From positions 1 through 64,000 of the forward strand of contig NZ_JBDPLH010000008.1 of NCBI RefSeq assembly GCF_040187885.1: a stretch of 64,000 bases of DNA. Direction: 5' to 3'. Below, one piece after another: positions 16,797 through 23,351 of the stretch (position 1 is the stretch's first letter; every line of letters starts with the position of its first letter). Position numbers and translations under genes: made by a program. The notes below the pieces were generated by a model. That model was not told the DNA's origin. It did no database searches and saw nothing but the letters and a program-made list of their open reading frames with translations. Origin of the DNA: Roseateles_E cavernae. GTDB lineage: Bacteria > Pseudomonadota > Gammaproteobacteria > Burkholderiales > Burkholderiaceae_C.

Positions 16797-16820
16797 AGCC
16801 CGCCGCGAGCGGGCTTTCTT
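16797..16820 (+). terminator. Rho-independent terminator after tail/lipoprotein genes
   Basis: The 7-bp stem AGCCCGC (16797-16803) and GCGGGCT (16809-16815), with a 5-nt loop and T-rich tail (TTTCTT), ends the tail operon just before the lysis cassette. Confidence 0.8.
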
Positions 16821-16848
16821 ACGTCCGTTAGAAAAGAAGGAAAGTCAT

Positions 16849-17259
16849 ATGCCCGAACCCTCATCCAGCGGAGTGGCCGGCCTGGCCGGATGGAAGCTCC
16901 TAGGTGGTGCTGCCGGCATCGCCGCCGGCGGCGTCACGCTCGCGGCCGTCGTTGTCATGCTGATGACCTGGCCCAAGACCGCCAGCGAGCTGGCCGTGGC
17001 GTTGATCAGCACCGTGCTGTCCAGCCTCGCTGGAGGGGCGGCGGTCATCATCTATTTCGACCTTCTGCGGCATGTAATCGGTGCCTCGGATCTCCACACC
17101 TATGTAGCCCTGATGGCTGGGCTCGGCATCGTGTTCACCTGCGGGCTGCCGGGGTGGCTGCTGGTGCGAGCTGCTTTCAGCTGGATGGAGCGACGTCGAG
17201 ATAAGGATCTGGGCGAACTGGCTGACGATGTCCGCAGCGCGATCGGAGGCAGGCCATGA
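16849..17259 (+). CDS. Putative holin, three membrane segments
   Basis: 136 residues with likely membrane helices at about 12-40, 48-72 and 84-109, a short N-terminal domain and a charged C-terminal tail ('SWMERRRDKDLGELADDVRSAI'). That layout matches class I-type holins. It overlaps the start of the next gene by 4 bp and begins the cassette holin, lysin-slot protein, spanins. It has no similarity I can name to a specific holin family, so the call rests on topology and context. Confidence 0.7.
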   Translation: MPEPSSSGVAGLAGWKLLGGAAGIAAGGVTLAAVVVMLMTWPKTASELAVALISTVLSSLAGGAAVIIYFDLLRHVIGASDLHTYVALMAGLGIVFTCGLPGWLLVRAAFSWMERRRDKDLGELADDVRSAIGGRP

Positions 17260-17693
17260 AAGACCTCCCGCGTGCCACGCTCACCCGCGGCCCCAGTACC
17301 TCGGCCGGCACCTTCGGTCGCATCCAACTGGGCGACTCTTTGTGTCTGCACAGCGTTGAGCTGCCATGGCGCAACAACCTCACCGGCAAGAGCAGCATCC
17401 CGCCCGGCATCTATCGCTGCGAGATCGTCAACAGCCCCCGCTTCGGCCGCGTTTACGGCGTGCGCGATGTGCCCGGCCGCTCCGACATCCTGATCCACGC
17501 CGCGAACTTTGGCGGCAACACCGAGCTGGGCTTTGACAGCGACCTGCTCGGCTGCATCGCCCCGGCCATGGCGCTCGGTGCGCTCAACAACCGCCAGGGC
17601 ATCTCGCAGCAAGCGGGCCTGCGCAGCAAAGAGGCGCTGGCCAGGCTGATGGAGTGGGGCGCCGGCCGGCCGTTTGAGCTGGAGATCCGGTAA
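17256..17693 (+). CDS. DUF5675 protein in endolysin position
   Basis: 145 residues. 'LPWRNNLTGKSSIPPGIYRCEIV', 'RFGRVYGVRDVPGRSDILIHAANFGGNTELGFDSDLLGCIAP' is the DUF5675 signature. The block IH...N...GCI is reminiscent of the YkuD L,D-transpeptidase active site (His, then Gly-Cys) in order and spacing, but the enzyme activity is not established. No lysozyme, amidase or NlpC gene is present in the lysis cassette, so this protein is the best candidate for the peptidoglycan-acting lysin. It has no signal peptide, consistent with holin-dependent release. Confidence 0.72.
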   Translation: MKDLPRATLTRGPSTSAGTFGRIQLGDSLCLHSVELPWRNNLTGKSSIPPGIYRCEIVNSPRFGRVYGVRDVPGRSDILIHAANFGGNTELGFDSDLLGCIAPAMALGALNNRQGISQQAGLRSKEALARLMEWGAGRPFELEIR

Positions 17694-18059
17694 GTGGTCA
17701 TCAGCCCGCGCCTGCTGACCTTCGCTGCCGTCCAGGCGTCTGCACTCGCGCTGGCCTGGCACCTTGGCGCCGGCCGCGTGCAGGGCCAGTGGGACGCCGC
17801 CGAGCTGCAGCGCGAGCGCGCGATCGCTACCCACGCCGCCCAAGAGACCCGCCGCCAAAGCCAGGCCGCCGCCGAATACGCCGCACAGGCGCAGCAAATC
17901 AGGGCCGCTGCCGCCCTGGCCCTACCCGAGGTCCGCCATGAGCTACAGCGCCCGATTTCCTGCCCCGCCGGCGGCACCGTGCCGATGGCAGATCTGCCTG
18001 TGCCTGCTACTGTGCTTGATCGGCTGCGGCACGCCGGCGCCGATCCGCGTGTCGAGTAG
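17694..18059 (+). CDS. Rz-like inner-membrane spanin (i-spanin)
   Basis: 121 residues with a GTG start directly after the DUF5675 stop. An N-terminal membrane anchor ('LLTFAAVQASALALAWHLG') is followed by a long Gln/Glu/Ala/Arg-rich helix (about 28-85) and a short tail, the usual Rz build. The outer-membrane partner is encoded in a different frame inside its 3' end (17938-18225). Together they would fuse inner and outer membranes in the last step of lysis. Confidence 0.75.
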   Translation: MVISPRLLTFAAVQASALALAWHLGAGRVQGQWDAAELQRERAIATHAAQETRRQSQAAAEYAAQAQQIRAAAALALPEVRHELQRPISCPAGGTVPMADLPVPATVLDRLRHAGADPRVE

Positions 18060-18225
18060 CCCACCGCCCGCCGAGCTGGCCGCGCCCTGCTGGACCGGCC
18101 CGGCCTGGCCGCAAGGCGATGGCGTCACCATCGGCGCCGTGATCGAGACCATGCTGCAGCGCGAGGCGGCGGCGGCTGAGTGCCGCGCCCGGCATGGGGC
18201 GCTGGTGCGGGCGTGGCCGCAATGA
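17938..18225 (+). CDS. Rz1-like outer-membrane lipoprotein (o-spanin), overlapping Rz
   Basis: 95 residues from ATG 17938, starting within the Rz gene in another frame and running past its end. A signal peptide with lipobox LIGC ('LCLLLCLIGCGTPAP') gives a lipoprotein whose mature start is Pro/Ser-rich, as typical for Rz1. The 122-nt overlap with Rz is the classic overlapped spanin arrangement. It is longer than lambda Rz1 (60 residues) through a C-terminal helix 'VIETMLQREAAAAECRARHG'. Confidence 0.75.
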   Translation: MSYSARFPAPPAAPCRWQICLCLLLCLIGCGTPAPIRVSSSPPPAELAAPCWTGPAWPQGDGVTIGAVIETMLQREAAAAECRARHGALVRAWPQ

Positions 18226-18509
18226 GCAGCATGCACTGGCACGCCGAGCCGTCGACGCTGCTGCTGCGTGGCTATGACCAGCCAGGCGGCTATGCGCTGC
18301 GCTTGGCCTATGGCGCCGTGGCCCATGTCAAGCTGCTCGGCGCCGGCGTGGCCTACATCGAGGGCGCCCTGCGCAACGACGGTCAGCCCTTGAGCCCGGC
18401 CGACTGGCGCGATGTCGCCCGCCTGCTGGCTCAGCAGCACCAGGTCGAGATCATCGAGGCTGTGCGCCACGGGCGCCGCGTCAGCTGGCCGACCGGGCGT
18501 GCTCGTTGA
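18222..18509 (+). CDS. Hypothetical phage protein after spanins
   Basis: 95 residues from ATG 18222, overlapping the Rz1-like stop (ATGA). It is an alpha/beta small protein: 'STLLLRGYDQPGGYALRLAYGAVAHVKLLGAGVAYIEGAL', then 'DWRDVARLLAQQHQVEIIEAVRHGRRV'. It has no signal, membrane segment or recognised motif. Translational coupling to the spanin gene suggests late expression. Function is unknown. Confidence 0.6.
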   Translation: MSSMHWHAEPSTLLLRGYDQPGGYALRLAYGAVAHVKLLGAGVAYIEGALRNDGQPLSPADWRDVARLLAQQHQVEIIEAVRHGRRVSWPTGRAR

Positions 18510-18545
18510 ATCGAAAGGAACCGTAGCAGCAAACAAAAGCAGGGC

Positions 18546-18579
18546 GGCCGGCCTGGATGCGCTAACACCCAGGCCGGCC
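18546..18579. repeat. Perfect 11-bp inverted repeat
   Basis: GGCCGGCCTGG (18546-18556) and CCAGGCCGGCC (18569-18579) around a 12-nt loop, in the 162-bp gap between the last late gene and the methylase gene. No U-run follows on either strand, so it may be a weak or Rho-assisted terminator, a mRNA-stabilising hairpin, or a protein-binding site. Confidence 0.7.
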
Positions 18580-18671
18580 ACCAAACCCACAGAGCATGCC
18601 TGTGAGCCCAGCCAAGGCCCCACCACCTCCCGGGAGGCGGGGCGAGTGTATCAACCACCTGGAGCCTCACA

Positions 18672-19460
18672 TTGGCAAACCCTATCGTCCCTTGGATCGG
18701 CGGCAAACGACGCCTGGCCGATCACCTGATTCCTCGCTTTCCGGCACACAAGTGCTACGTCGAGGTCTTTGCTGGCGGCGCCGCGCTGTATTTCCTGCGC
18801 CCGCCCGCTGAAGTTGAGGTCATCAACGACGTCAACGGCGAGCTGATCAACCTCTACAGGGTGGTCAAGCACCACCTAGAAGAGTTCGTCCGGCAGTTCA
18901 AGTGGATGCTGTCCAGCCGGGCTGTTTTCACCTGGCTGCAGGACACGCCGGCCGAGACCATGACCGATCTGCAGCGGGCGGCGCGCTTCTACTATCTGCA
19001 GCACCAGTGCTTCGGCGGCAAGGTCCAGGGCCAGAACTGGGGCACCGCCACGACGGCGCCGCCGATGAACCTGCTGCGCATCGAGGAGCAGCTCAGCGCC
19101 GCCCACCTGCGTCTCTCCAGCGCCTACATCGAGCAGTTGGACTGGCGCGCCTGCCTCAAGCGCTATGACCGCCCGCACACCTTCTTCTACATGGACCCGC
19201 CGTACTGGGAAACCGAGGGCTATGGTGTGCCGTTCCCGTTCGGTGAGTACGAGGCCATGGCCACCGAAATGCGGCGGCTGCAGGGCAAAGCTATCGTCAG
19301 CCTGAATGACCACCCGGCCATCCGCGCTTGCTTCGCTGGGTTTCACATGGAGACAGTGGACATTACCTACAGCGTGGCCGGCGGCGACAAGCCATCGCCG
19401 CGCCGCGAGCTGATCATCTGGTCCTGGGATCAGGCGAGTGAGCCGGCGGGGTTGTTCTGA
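18672..19460 (+). CDS. dam: Phage DNA adenine methylase (D12 class)
   Basis: 262 residues with a TTG start (18672) after GGAG at 18661-18664. All three D12-class N6-adenine methylase motifs are present: PWIGGK (residues 7-12), the AdoMet loop VFAGGAAL (32-39) and catalytic DPPYW (Asp175-Trp179). The TTG start is supported because the universal 'PWIGGK' motif follows within seven residues. It methylates adenine in host or phage DNA, which may protect against restriction or alter regulation. GATC specificity is usual but cannot be read from sequence alone. It is the last rightward gene of the prophage. Confidence 0.9.
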   Translation: MANPIVPWIGGKRRLADHLIPRFPAHKCYVEVFAGGAALYFLRPPAEVEVINDVNGELINLYRVVKHHLEEFVRQFKWMLSSRAVFTWLQDTPAETMTDLQRAARFYYLQHQCFGGKVQGQNWGTATTAPPMNLLRIEEQLSAAHLRLSSAYIEQLDWRACLKRYDRPHTFFYMDPPYWETEGYGVPFPFGEYEAMATEMRRLQGKAIVSLNDHPAIRACFAGFHMETVDITYSVAGGDKPSPRRELIIWSWDQASEPAGLF

Positions 19461-19467
19461 CGGCGGG

Positions 19468-19671
19468 CTAGAGCAGATGCCGATTCGTCGGCGCCCTGGC
19501 GGCCAGCTCCGCATCAGTCTCGGCCACATCGATGATCACGCAGGTGCCTGGGATGCGCTCAGCTGTCGGGTCGCGCGCCAGGGCATCAGCCTCCCGGTAG
19601 CGGCAAGGCGACCGGCGCCGGCGCCCCCACTGGTCAGTCATCTGCCAGTACCAAAATTCGGTCGGTTTCAT
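19468..19671 (-). CDS. Small protein under LexA-type box, reverse strand at prophage end
   Basis: 67 residues read leftward, the only reverse gene found in this prophage part. It begins 'MKPTEFWYWQMTDQWGRRRR' and contains 'YREADALARDPTAERIPGTCVIID', a pattern I associate with short uncharacterised betaproteobacterial proteins. A second start at Met11 (19641) is possible. The ATG touches a 20-bp LexA-like palindrome at 19671-19690, and no ribosome site lies between, so translation would be leaderless or use Met11. SOS control is inferred. It may belong to induction, exclusion or host takeover; no partner gene is adjacent. Confidence 0.6.
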   Translation of the reverse strand: MKPTEFWYWQMTDQWGRRRRSPCRYREADALARDPTAERIPGTCVIIDVAETDAELAARAPTNRHLL

Positions 19672-19690
19672 ACTGGCTGTTTATACAGTA
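19671..19690 (-). promoter_or_regulatory. LexA (SOS) box
   Basis: On the minus strand the site reads TACTG-TATAAACAGC-CAGTA, i.e. perfect 5-bp outer arms of the E. coli-type LexA consensus TACTG-N10-CAGTA, with AT-rich centre on one side. It lies immediately upstream of the small reverse gene ending at 19468. In the CTGT-N8-ACAG form it matches 7 of 8 positions. Confidence 0.75.
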
Positions 19691-19704
19691 TCCGGTTCCC
19701 GTAG

Positions 19705-19754
19705 TGTGCGGGGGAATTTGGCATAAACGCCGCAAAAGATGCCACTCCCGCACA
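19705..19754. repeat. Interrupted inverted repeat near attachment site
   Basis: Arms TGTGCGGG (19705-19712) and CCCGCACA (19747-19754), with inner arms TGGCAT (19719-19724) and ATGCCA (19739-19744), form a two-part hairpin about 55 bp from the tRNA-derived attachment site. There is no T-run. Possible roles are an integrase or excisionase arm site, or an RNA hairpin at the prophage edge. Confidence 0.6.
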
Positions 19755-19807
19755 TGGCGCACGCCCGTTTCCCCAGGAGTGCGGTCCATGCAAGCTGCGC
19801 GGATAGA

Positions 19808-19864
19808 ACTCGAAATCAGGCGGACGGAAACGTCTCGGGGGTTCGAATCCCCCCCTCTCCTCCA
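19808..19864 (+). other. Right attachment site: 3' fragment of tRNA-Ser(CGA)
   Basis: The segment starts at the anticodon loop CTCGAAA (anticodon CGA), then stem strand TCAGG, a long variable arm GACG-GAAA-CGTC, the T arm with GGTTCGAATCC, acceptor strand CCTCTCC, T at position 73 and CCA. The bases 5' of the loop do not form the anticodon stem, D arm or acceptor partner, so no full tRNA is encoded here. This is what integration into a tRNA gene leaves on the distal side. The complete gene should be rebuilt at the left end, outside the window. A T at position 73 is unusual for serine tRNAs, where G is normal. Confidence 0.85.
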
Positions 19865-19886
19865 AGATTCACCTGGTGAATCATGC

Positions 19887-19915
19887 AAAAGCCAACCCAC
19901 CAGGGTTGGCTTTTT
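19887..19915 (+). terminator. Rho-independent terminator, probably of the original tRNA-Ser gene
   Basis: AAAAGCCAACCC (19887-19898) pairs with GGGTTGGCTTTT (19903-19914) across a 4-nt loop, with a run of five T. It lies 23 bp after the CCA end of the tRNA fragment, as expected for a tRNA transcription unit split from its promoter by prophage insertion. Confidence 0.9.
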
Positions 19916-20040
19916 GCTTTGTGGCCATCGTTGTCGACACCCCCCTTTCGAGGGCCCCCTTCAGTCGTATAGGCATGCAGGGCGGTCGGGCCGATAGTCA
20001 GGTCCACACAGCGGCGGTGGGCGCCGCAAAGGAGCATCAC

Positions 20041-20301
20041 ATGCACTTTGAGGAAGTTGACGCGGGAGATTTCCGCATCTATGCCGGCGCGATCGAGCGG
20101 CCCCGCACCTTTGGCTATGTTGCGGCCGTGGTGGTGATGCGGGTGCGTGGCAAGGCACCCCGTCAGGAAGCCTTTCGCGATGAGAACCTGGCCGGCGGCT
20201 ATGGCTGGGCCTCGCCGTCCGACGCGCTGCGCTTTGCCGTCAACGCCGGACGCGATGTCGTGATGTGTGGCGGCGGCTCGCTGTCCGCCGCGCGGGCCTG
20301 A
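20041..20301 (+). CDS. Conserved-type small protein of unknown function
   Basis: 86 residues from ATG 20041 with AAAGGAG ending 6 bp upstream. It begins 'MHFEEVDAGDFRIYAGAIERPRTFGYVAAVVVMRVRG' and includes 'NLAGGYGWASPSDALRFAVNAGRDVV', a short alpha/beta fold without signal or membrane segment. It is the first chromosomal gene beyond the prophage. I do not recognise a family with known function. Confidence 0.6.
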   Translation: MHFEEVDAGDFRIYAGAIERPRTFGYVAAVVVMRVRGKAPRQEAFRDENLAGGYGWASPSDALRFAVNAGRDVVMCGGGSLSAARA

Positions 20302-20407
20302 TCCAGGCGGTCGGCAAATCCGTCGCTAAGTACCGTCATTCCGTGCTTCGTCGCGTCAGGCCTCGCGCGGGCTTGGTCCGACACCCGGCGCCCGCTATCG
20401 TGTGGGC

Positions 20408-21514
20408 ATGTATGAGGCACATCTTCCCGAGCTAGCACCGCGGCCGACCCTGCCCAGCCAGCGCCAGGCCTGGCAGGGTTTTGTGGCCTACCTGACGCCA
20501 TGGCGCCTGGGCCTGGCCTCGGGTGTGGCCGTCATCGCCGCCTTGTTGCTGACGCCGGTCTTCATCACGCCCTTGCCGGTGCTGCTGGGCCGCACGCTGT
20601 TCGTGGCCCTGCTGGCCTTGTTGGCCTTCTCGGCGGCGGGGCAATGGCCGCGACGTCTGCCCACCTGGCTGGCGCGCTGGCTGTTCCAGGTGCTGGTGGT
20701 CGGTTTCAGCGTGCCGGTGGCCACCTTGCTGGTCTATCTGGTGGCGGTGGGTGGCGACATCGGCAGCCTGCTGCGCAGTGAGGGGCGGTTGCTGGGCTTT
20801 CTGTGGATCGCCGGCTCGGGCCTGCTGATCGGGCCGCTGCTGGCCATGGGGGCGCTGTACCGGCAACGCGATGCCGAGGCGCGCAGCCAGGCCCTGCGCT
20901 TCGAGCTGGAGCGCAGCGAGCTGGAGCGGCGTGCGCTGGACGCCCGGCTGCGCCTGCTGCAGGCCCAGGTGGAGCCGCACTTTCTGTTCAACACCCTGGC
21001 CAATGTGCGCGCCCTGGTCGAGACCGGCTCGGCCCAGGCTGCGCCGGTGCTGGGCAGTCTGATCGCCTATCTGCGCGCCGCGATGCCGCGCCTGCATGAC
21101 GAGGCGGCCAGCCTGGGCGATGAGCTGGCTCTGGTGCGGGCCTATCTGGAGCTGATGCATCTGCGCATGCCGGATCGGCTCAACTACCGTATCCAGGTGC
21201 CGGCCGAGCTGCTGTGCCTGCGCTTTCCGCCGATGGCCTTGCTGACCCTGGTGGAGAACGCGGTGCGGCACGGCATCGATCCGAGCGAGGAAGGCGGCAG
21301 CATCGAGGTCTCGGGCCACCGGCTGGATCCCGAGGGGTCGGTGTGCCTGTGGGTCAGCGACTCCGGTGTCGGCCTGCTTCAGCCCATGGGGGCGGGCACC
21401 GGACTGCGCAATCTGCGCGAGCGCCTGCAGGTGGTGTACGGGGCCTCGGCCCGCCTGGATCTGACCGAGAATCTGCCCCGGGGCCTGCGGGCCGAGATCC
21501 AGTTCAAGCCATGA
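20408..21514 (+). CDS. LytS/AlgZ-type sensor histidine kinase
   Basis: About 369 residues; a GTG two codons upstream (20402) is an alternative start. Four hydrophobic segments (about 35-150) form a membrane sensor with little periplasmic loop. The His_kinase domain follows with VEPHFLFNTLANVRALVE (phospho-acceptor His191) and a GHKL ATPase domain with 'LTLVENAVRHGI' and 'GTGLRNLRERL'. This is the LytS/YehU class, which partners with LytTR regulators. It overlaps its regulator by 4 bp (ATGA at 21511). The signal is unknown. Confidence 0.92.
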   Translation: MYEAHLPELAPRPTLPSQRQAWQGFVAYLTPWRLGLASGVAVIAALLLTPVFITPLPVLLGRTLFVALLALLAFSAAGQWPRRLPTWLARWLFQVLVVGFSVPVATLLVYLVAVGGDIGSLLRSEGRLLGFLWIAGSGLLIGPLLAMGALYRQRDAEARSQALRFELERSELERRALDARLRLLQAQVEPHFLFNTLANVRALVETGSAQAAPVLGSLIAYLRAAMPRLHDEAASLGDELALVRAYLELMHLRMPDRLNYRIQVPAELLCLRFPPMALLTLVENAVRHGIDPSEEGGSIEVSGHRLDPEGSVCLWVSDSGVGLLQPMGAGTGLRNLRERLQVVYGASARLDLTENLPRGLRAEIQFKP

Positions 21515-22308
21515 CCCTGAGTGCACCGACCGCCCTGATTGCCGACGATGAACCGCTGCTGCGTGACAGCCTGGCGCGCGGCCTGGCCCAGGCCTGGCCC
21601 GAGTTGCAGGTACTGGGACAGGCGCGCAACGGGCGCGAGGCGGTGGCGCTGTTCGAGCGCCTGCAGCCCGACATCGTGTTTCTCGATGTGCATATGCCGG
21701 GCTTGAACGGGGTCGAGGCAGCCCGGGCGATGGCGCGGCGGGCTCATCTGGTCTTCGTCACCGCCTACGAGCAGTACGCGGTCCAGGCCTTCGAGCAGGG
21801 CGCGCTGGACTATCTGGTCAAGCCGGTCGAATCGGCCCGCCTGGCCGATACGGTCGGCCGGCTGCAGGAGCGGCTGCGCGGCGCGGCGCCGGCCGCCGGC
21901 GTCGACGCGGCGCTGGAGGCCGCCATTGCGCAGCTGACCGAGCGGCTGCGCACGCCGGTGACGGCGGCGGCACCGGCGCCGGCCTATCTGCAGTGGCTGC
22001 GGGCCTCGGTGGGCGCCAGCCTGAAACTGATCCCGGTCGAGCACATCATCTTCATGCGCTCCGATGAGAAGTACACCTTGGTGGTCTGGAACGAGGGCGA
22101 GGCGCTGATACGCACGCCGATCCGCGAACTGATCGAGCAGCTGGACCCGCAGGTCTTTGTGCAGGTGCACCGCTCGGTGGTGGTGAGCCTGCGTGCGATC
22201 AGCCATGTGACCCGTGGCCCGAATGAAACGGCCGATCTGCATCTGCGCGGCCGCGCCGAGGTGCTGCCGGTCAGCCGCAGCTATCTGCACCTGTTCCGGC
22301 AGATGTAG
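21511..22308 (+). CDS. LytTR-family response regulator
   Basis: 265 residues: a receiver domain with acidic pair Asp12-Asp13, phospho-acceptor Asp59 in FLDVHMPG, and 'KPVES'; a linker rich in Ala/Pro; and a C-terminal LytTR DNA-binding domain (about 165-265) with 'IIFMRSDEKYTLVVWNEGEALIRTPIRELIEQLDP' and 'VHRSVVVSLRAI'. It forms a two-component pair with the upstream kinase. LytTR regulators often control envelope, carbon-source or export genes. The cell-wall enzymes facing it at 22598-24146 are plausible but unproven targets. Confidence 0.94.
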   Translation: MTLSAPTALIADDEPLLRDSLARGLAQAWPELQVLGQARNGREAVALFERLQPDIVFLDVHMPGLNGVEAARAMARRAHLVFVTAYEQYAVQAFEQGALDYLVKPVESARLADTVGRLQERLRGAAPAAGVDAALEAAIAQLTERLRTPVTAAAPAPAYLQWLRASVGASLKLIPVEHIIFMRSDEKYTLVVWNEGEALIRTPIRELIEQLDPQVFVQVHRSVVVSLRAISHVTRGPNETADLHLRGRAEVLPVSRSYLHLFRQM

Positions 22309-22318
22309 GCCGGCCGGC

Positions 22319-22552
22319 TCAGCGCTTGATGGGGGGCTGCAGAGCCTGCGACTGGCCCTGCACGACGACCGGTTCGAGCTGCCAGACCGCGACGCCGAGG
22401 CTGGCGGCCTGGAACAGGGCCAGCACGGTCAGCAGCAGCACGGCCAGCATCAGCACCGTGTGCAAGGCGCTGTCGGAGAAGCGGTGCAAGAAGCGCATCG
22501 AACCATGCTGGCGGAGGGACTGAAGGCTGCCGAGCCAGTGCTTGCTGTCCAT
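22319..22552 (-). CDS. Small single-pass membrane protein
   Basis: 77 residues, with one membrane helix at about 30-52 ('TVLMLAVLLLTVLALFQAASLGVAVW') preceded by a basic and Ser/His-rich N terminus, placing the N terminus inside. It converges with the LytTR regulator 11 bp away and follows a transpeptidase-like gene in the same direction. No family was recognised. Confidence 0.6.
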   Translation of the reverse strand: MDSKHWLGSLQSLRQHGSMRFLHRFSDSALHTVLMLAVLLLTVLALFQAASLGVAVWQLEPVVVQGQSQALQPPIKR

Positions 22553-22597
22553 GATGGTCTCCTGCTGGGGCGTGATCGATCAGCCCTCGTTCCAAGT

Positions 22598-23236
22598 CTA
22601 GTGGGCCGGGGCCGCCGCTTCCAGTGCGCCGCCGGCCAGCAGCGACGCCCGGTTCTCGGGCAGCACATAGACGATGCCGCGCTGCCGACCCAGCACCGGC
22701 CCGACCACGGCCTCGTAGAAGTCCACCGCGACCACCACGCAGCCCAGCGAGATCCGGTTGTCATCGGGCGTGTCCGACTGCAGCCGCTGCGGGCGACGCT
22801 CGCTGGCCGCCGCCGGGCGCAGGCGATGGATGGCCAGACCGGCCTCGTAATCAAACCAGACCACCGCTTCGCCCTGCAGATTGCGGCCCGGTTCGGACGC
22901 GAAACGTCCGGCCGGCGTGGTGCGCTCGAAGGGGAGGATCTCGGACGGGGCGCGCTGGCCCACGCCGGGCACCGCATGATCACCCGGCGCCGAACCCAGC
23001 AGCGCCGCCGCCGCACCCAGCAATTGACCGCTGCCGGCGAATACATACAGCCGGGCGTCTCGCTTGTCGACGATGGCGAAAGGGCGGCCCTGGTGGTCGT
23101 GCTGGCTCAGCACCCAGTCGGCCTGGCTGCGGGCCGCCGGCGAGGCGGGCTCCCCGGCAAAGTCGGCGCCGGCATGGCAGGCGCCGGCGAGGACGCTGCC
23201 GATGCAAAAAACGCCCATCCAGGCTCTGAACCCCAT
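22598..23236 (-). CDS. YkuD-like L,D-transpeptidase, divergent active-site motif (paralogue A)
   Basis: 212 residues from ATG 23236; a longer start at 23299 would put residues before the signal peptide. An N-terminal Sec signal ('MGFRAWMGVFCIGSVLAGACHA') exports it. The catalytic region has His in AIHRLR and Cys in RISLGCVVV, so the usual SHGC motif is SLGC and the His-to-Ser distance is 26 residues rather than about 15-18. It resembles the next gene over its length, including 'ERTTPAGRF', 'EPGRN' and 'GxVYVLPE'. It probably acts on peptidoglycan in the periplasm; activity is uncertain because of the altered motif. Confidence 0.8.
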   Translation of the reverse strand: MGFRAWMGVFCIGSVLAGACHAGADFAGEPASPAARSQADWVLSQHDHQGRPFAIVDKRDARLYVFAGSGQLLGAAAALLGSAPGDHAVPGVGQRAPSEILPFERTTPAGRFASEPGRNLQGEAVVWFDYEAGLAIHRLRPAAASERRPQRLQSDTPDDNRISLGCVVVAVDFYEAVVGPVLGRQRGIVYVLPENRASLLAGGALEAAAPAH

Positions 23237-23351
23237 TTCCGCCCCCGTCGTCTGCTGCGTTGCCGCAAACCGGGCTCGGCCCGGTATCGATAGCGGCAAT
23301 GGTATGCACGCGGCGGGCCGATCAAGGCGGAATCAAGCAGGCCAAGGCCTC

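Larger units (their letters stand above)
1..19864 (+). mobile_element. Prophage (siphovirus-type), right part only
   Basis: A continuous rightward run of phage morphogenesis genes (connector, head closure, tail completion, tail tube, chaperone with frameshift, tape measure, tail tip, holin, spanins) ends at a partial tRNA-Ser copy, which marks the right attachment site. The left end lies outside the window, so integrase, repressor, replication genes, terminase, portal and major capsid are not seen. Module order follows lambda/HK97-like siphophages with a GTA-like tail-tip block. No stop or frameshift was noticed in the structural genes, so the element may be intact. Whether it is inducible cannot be judged from half of it. 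Confidence 0.93.

Noticed and set aside
18546..18579. Inverted repeat as a standard terminator
   Set aside because: Strong stem but no T-run on either strand; kept only as an inverted repeat.
19468..19671. Toxin-antitoxin module at the prophage edge
   Set aside because: Only one small gene is present and it has no toxin or antitoxin motif; no partner frame lies next to it.
19772..19864. A full tRNA gene at the prophage right end
   Set aside because: The 3' half is tRNA-Ser(CGA)-like, but the upstream 35 nt cannot form the anticodon stem, D arm or the acceptor partner, so it is a fragment.
19704..19997. Rightward open frame running through the attachment site
   Set aside because: It translates the tRNA fragment and terminator hairpin; no ribosome site or protein-like composition.
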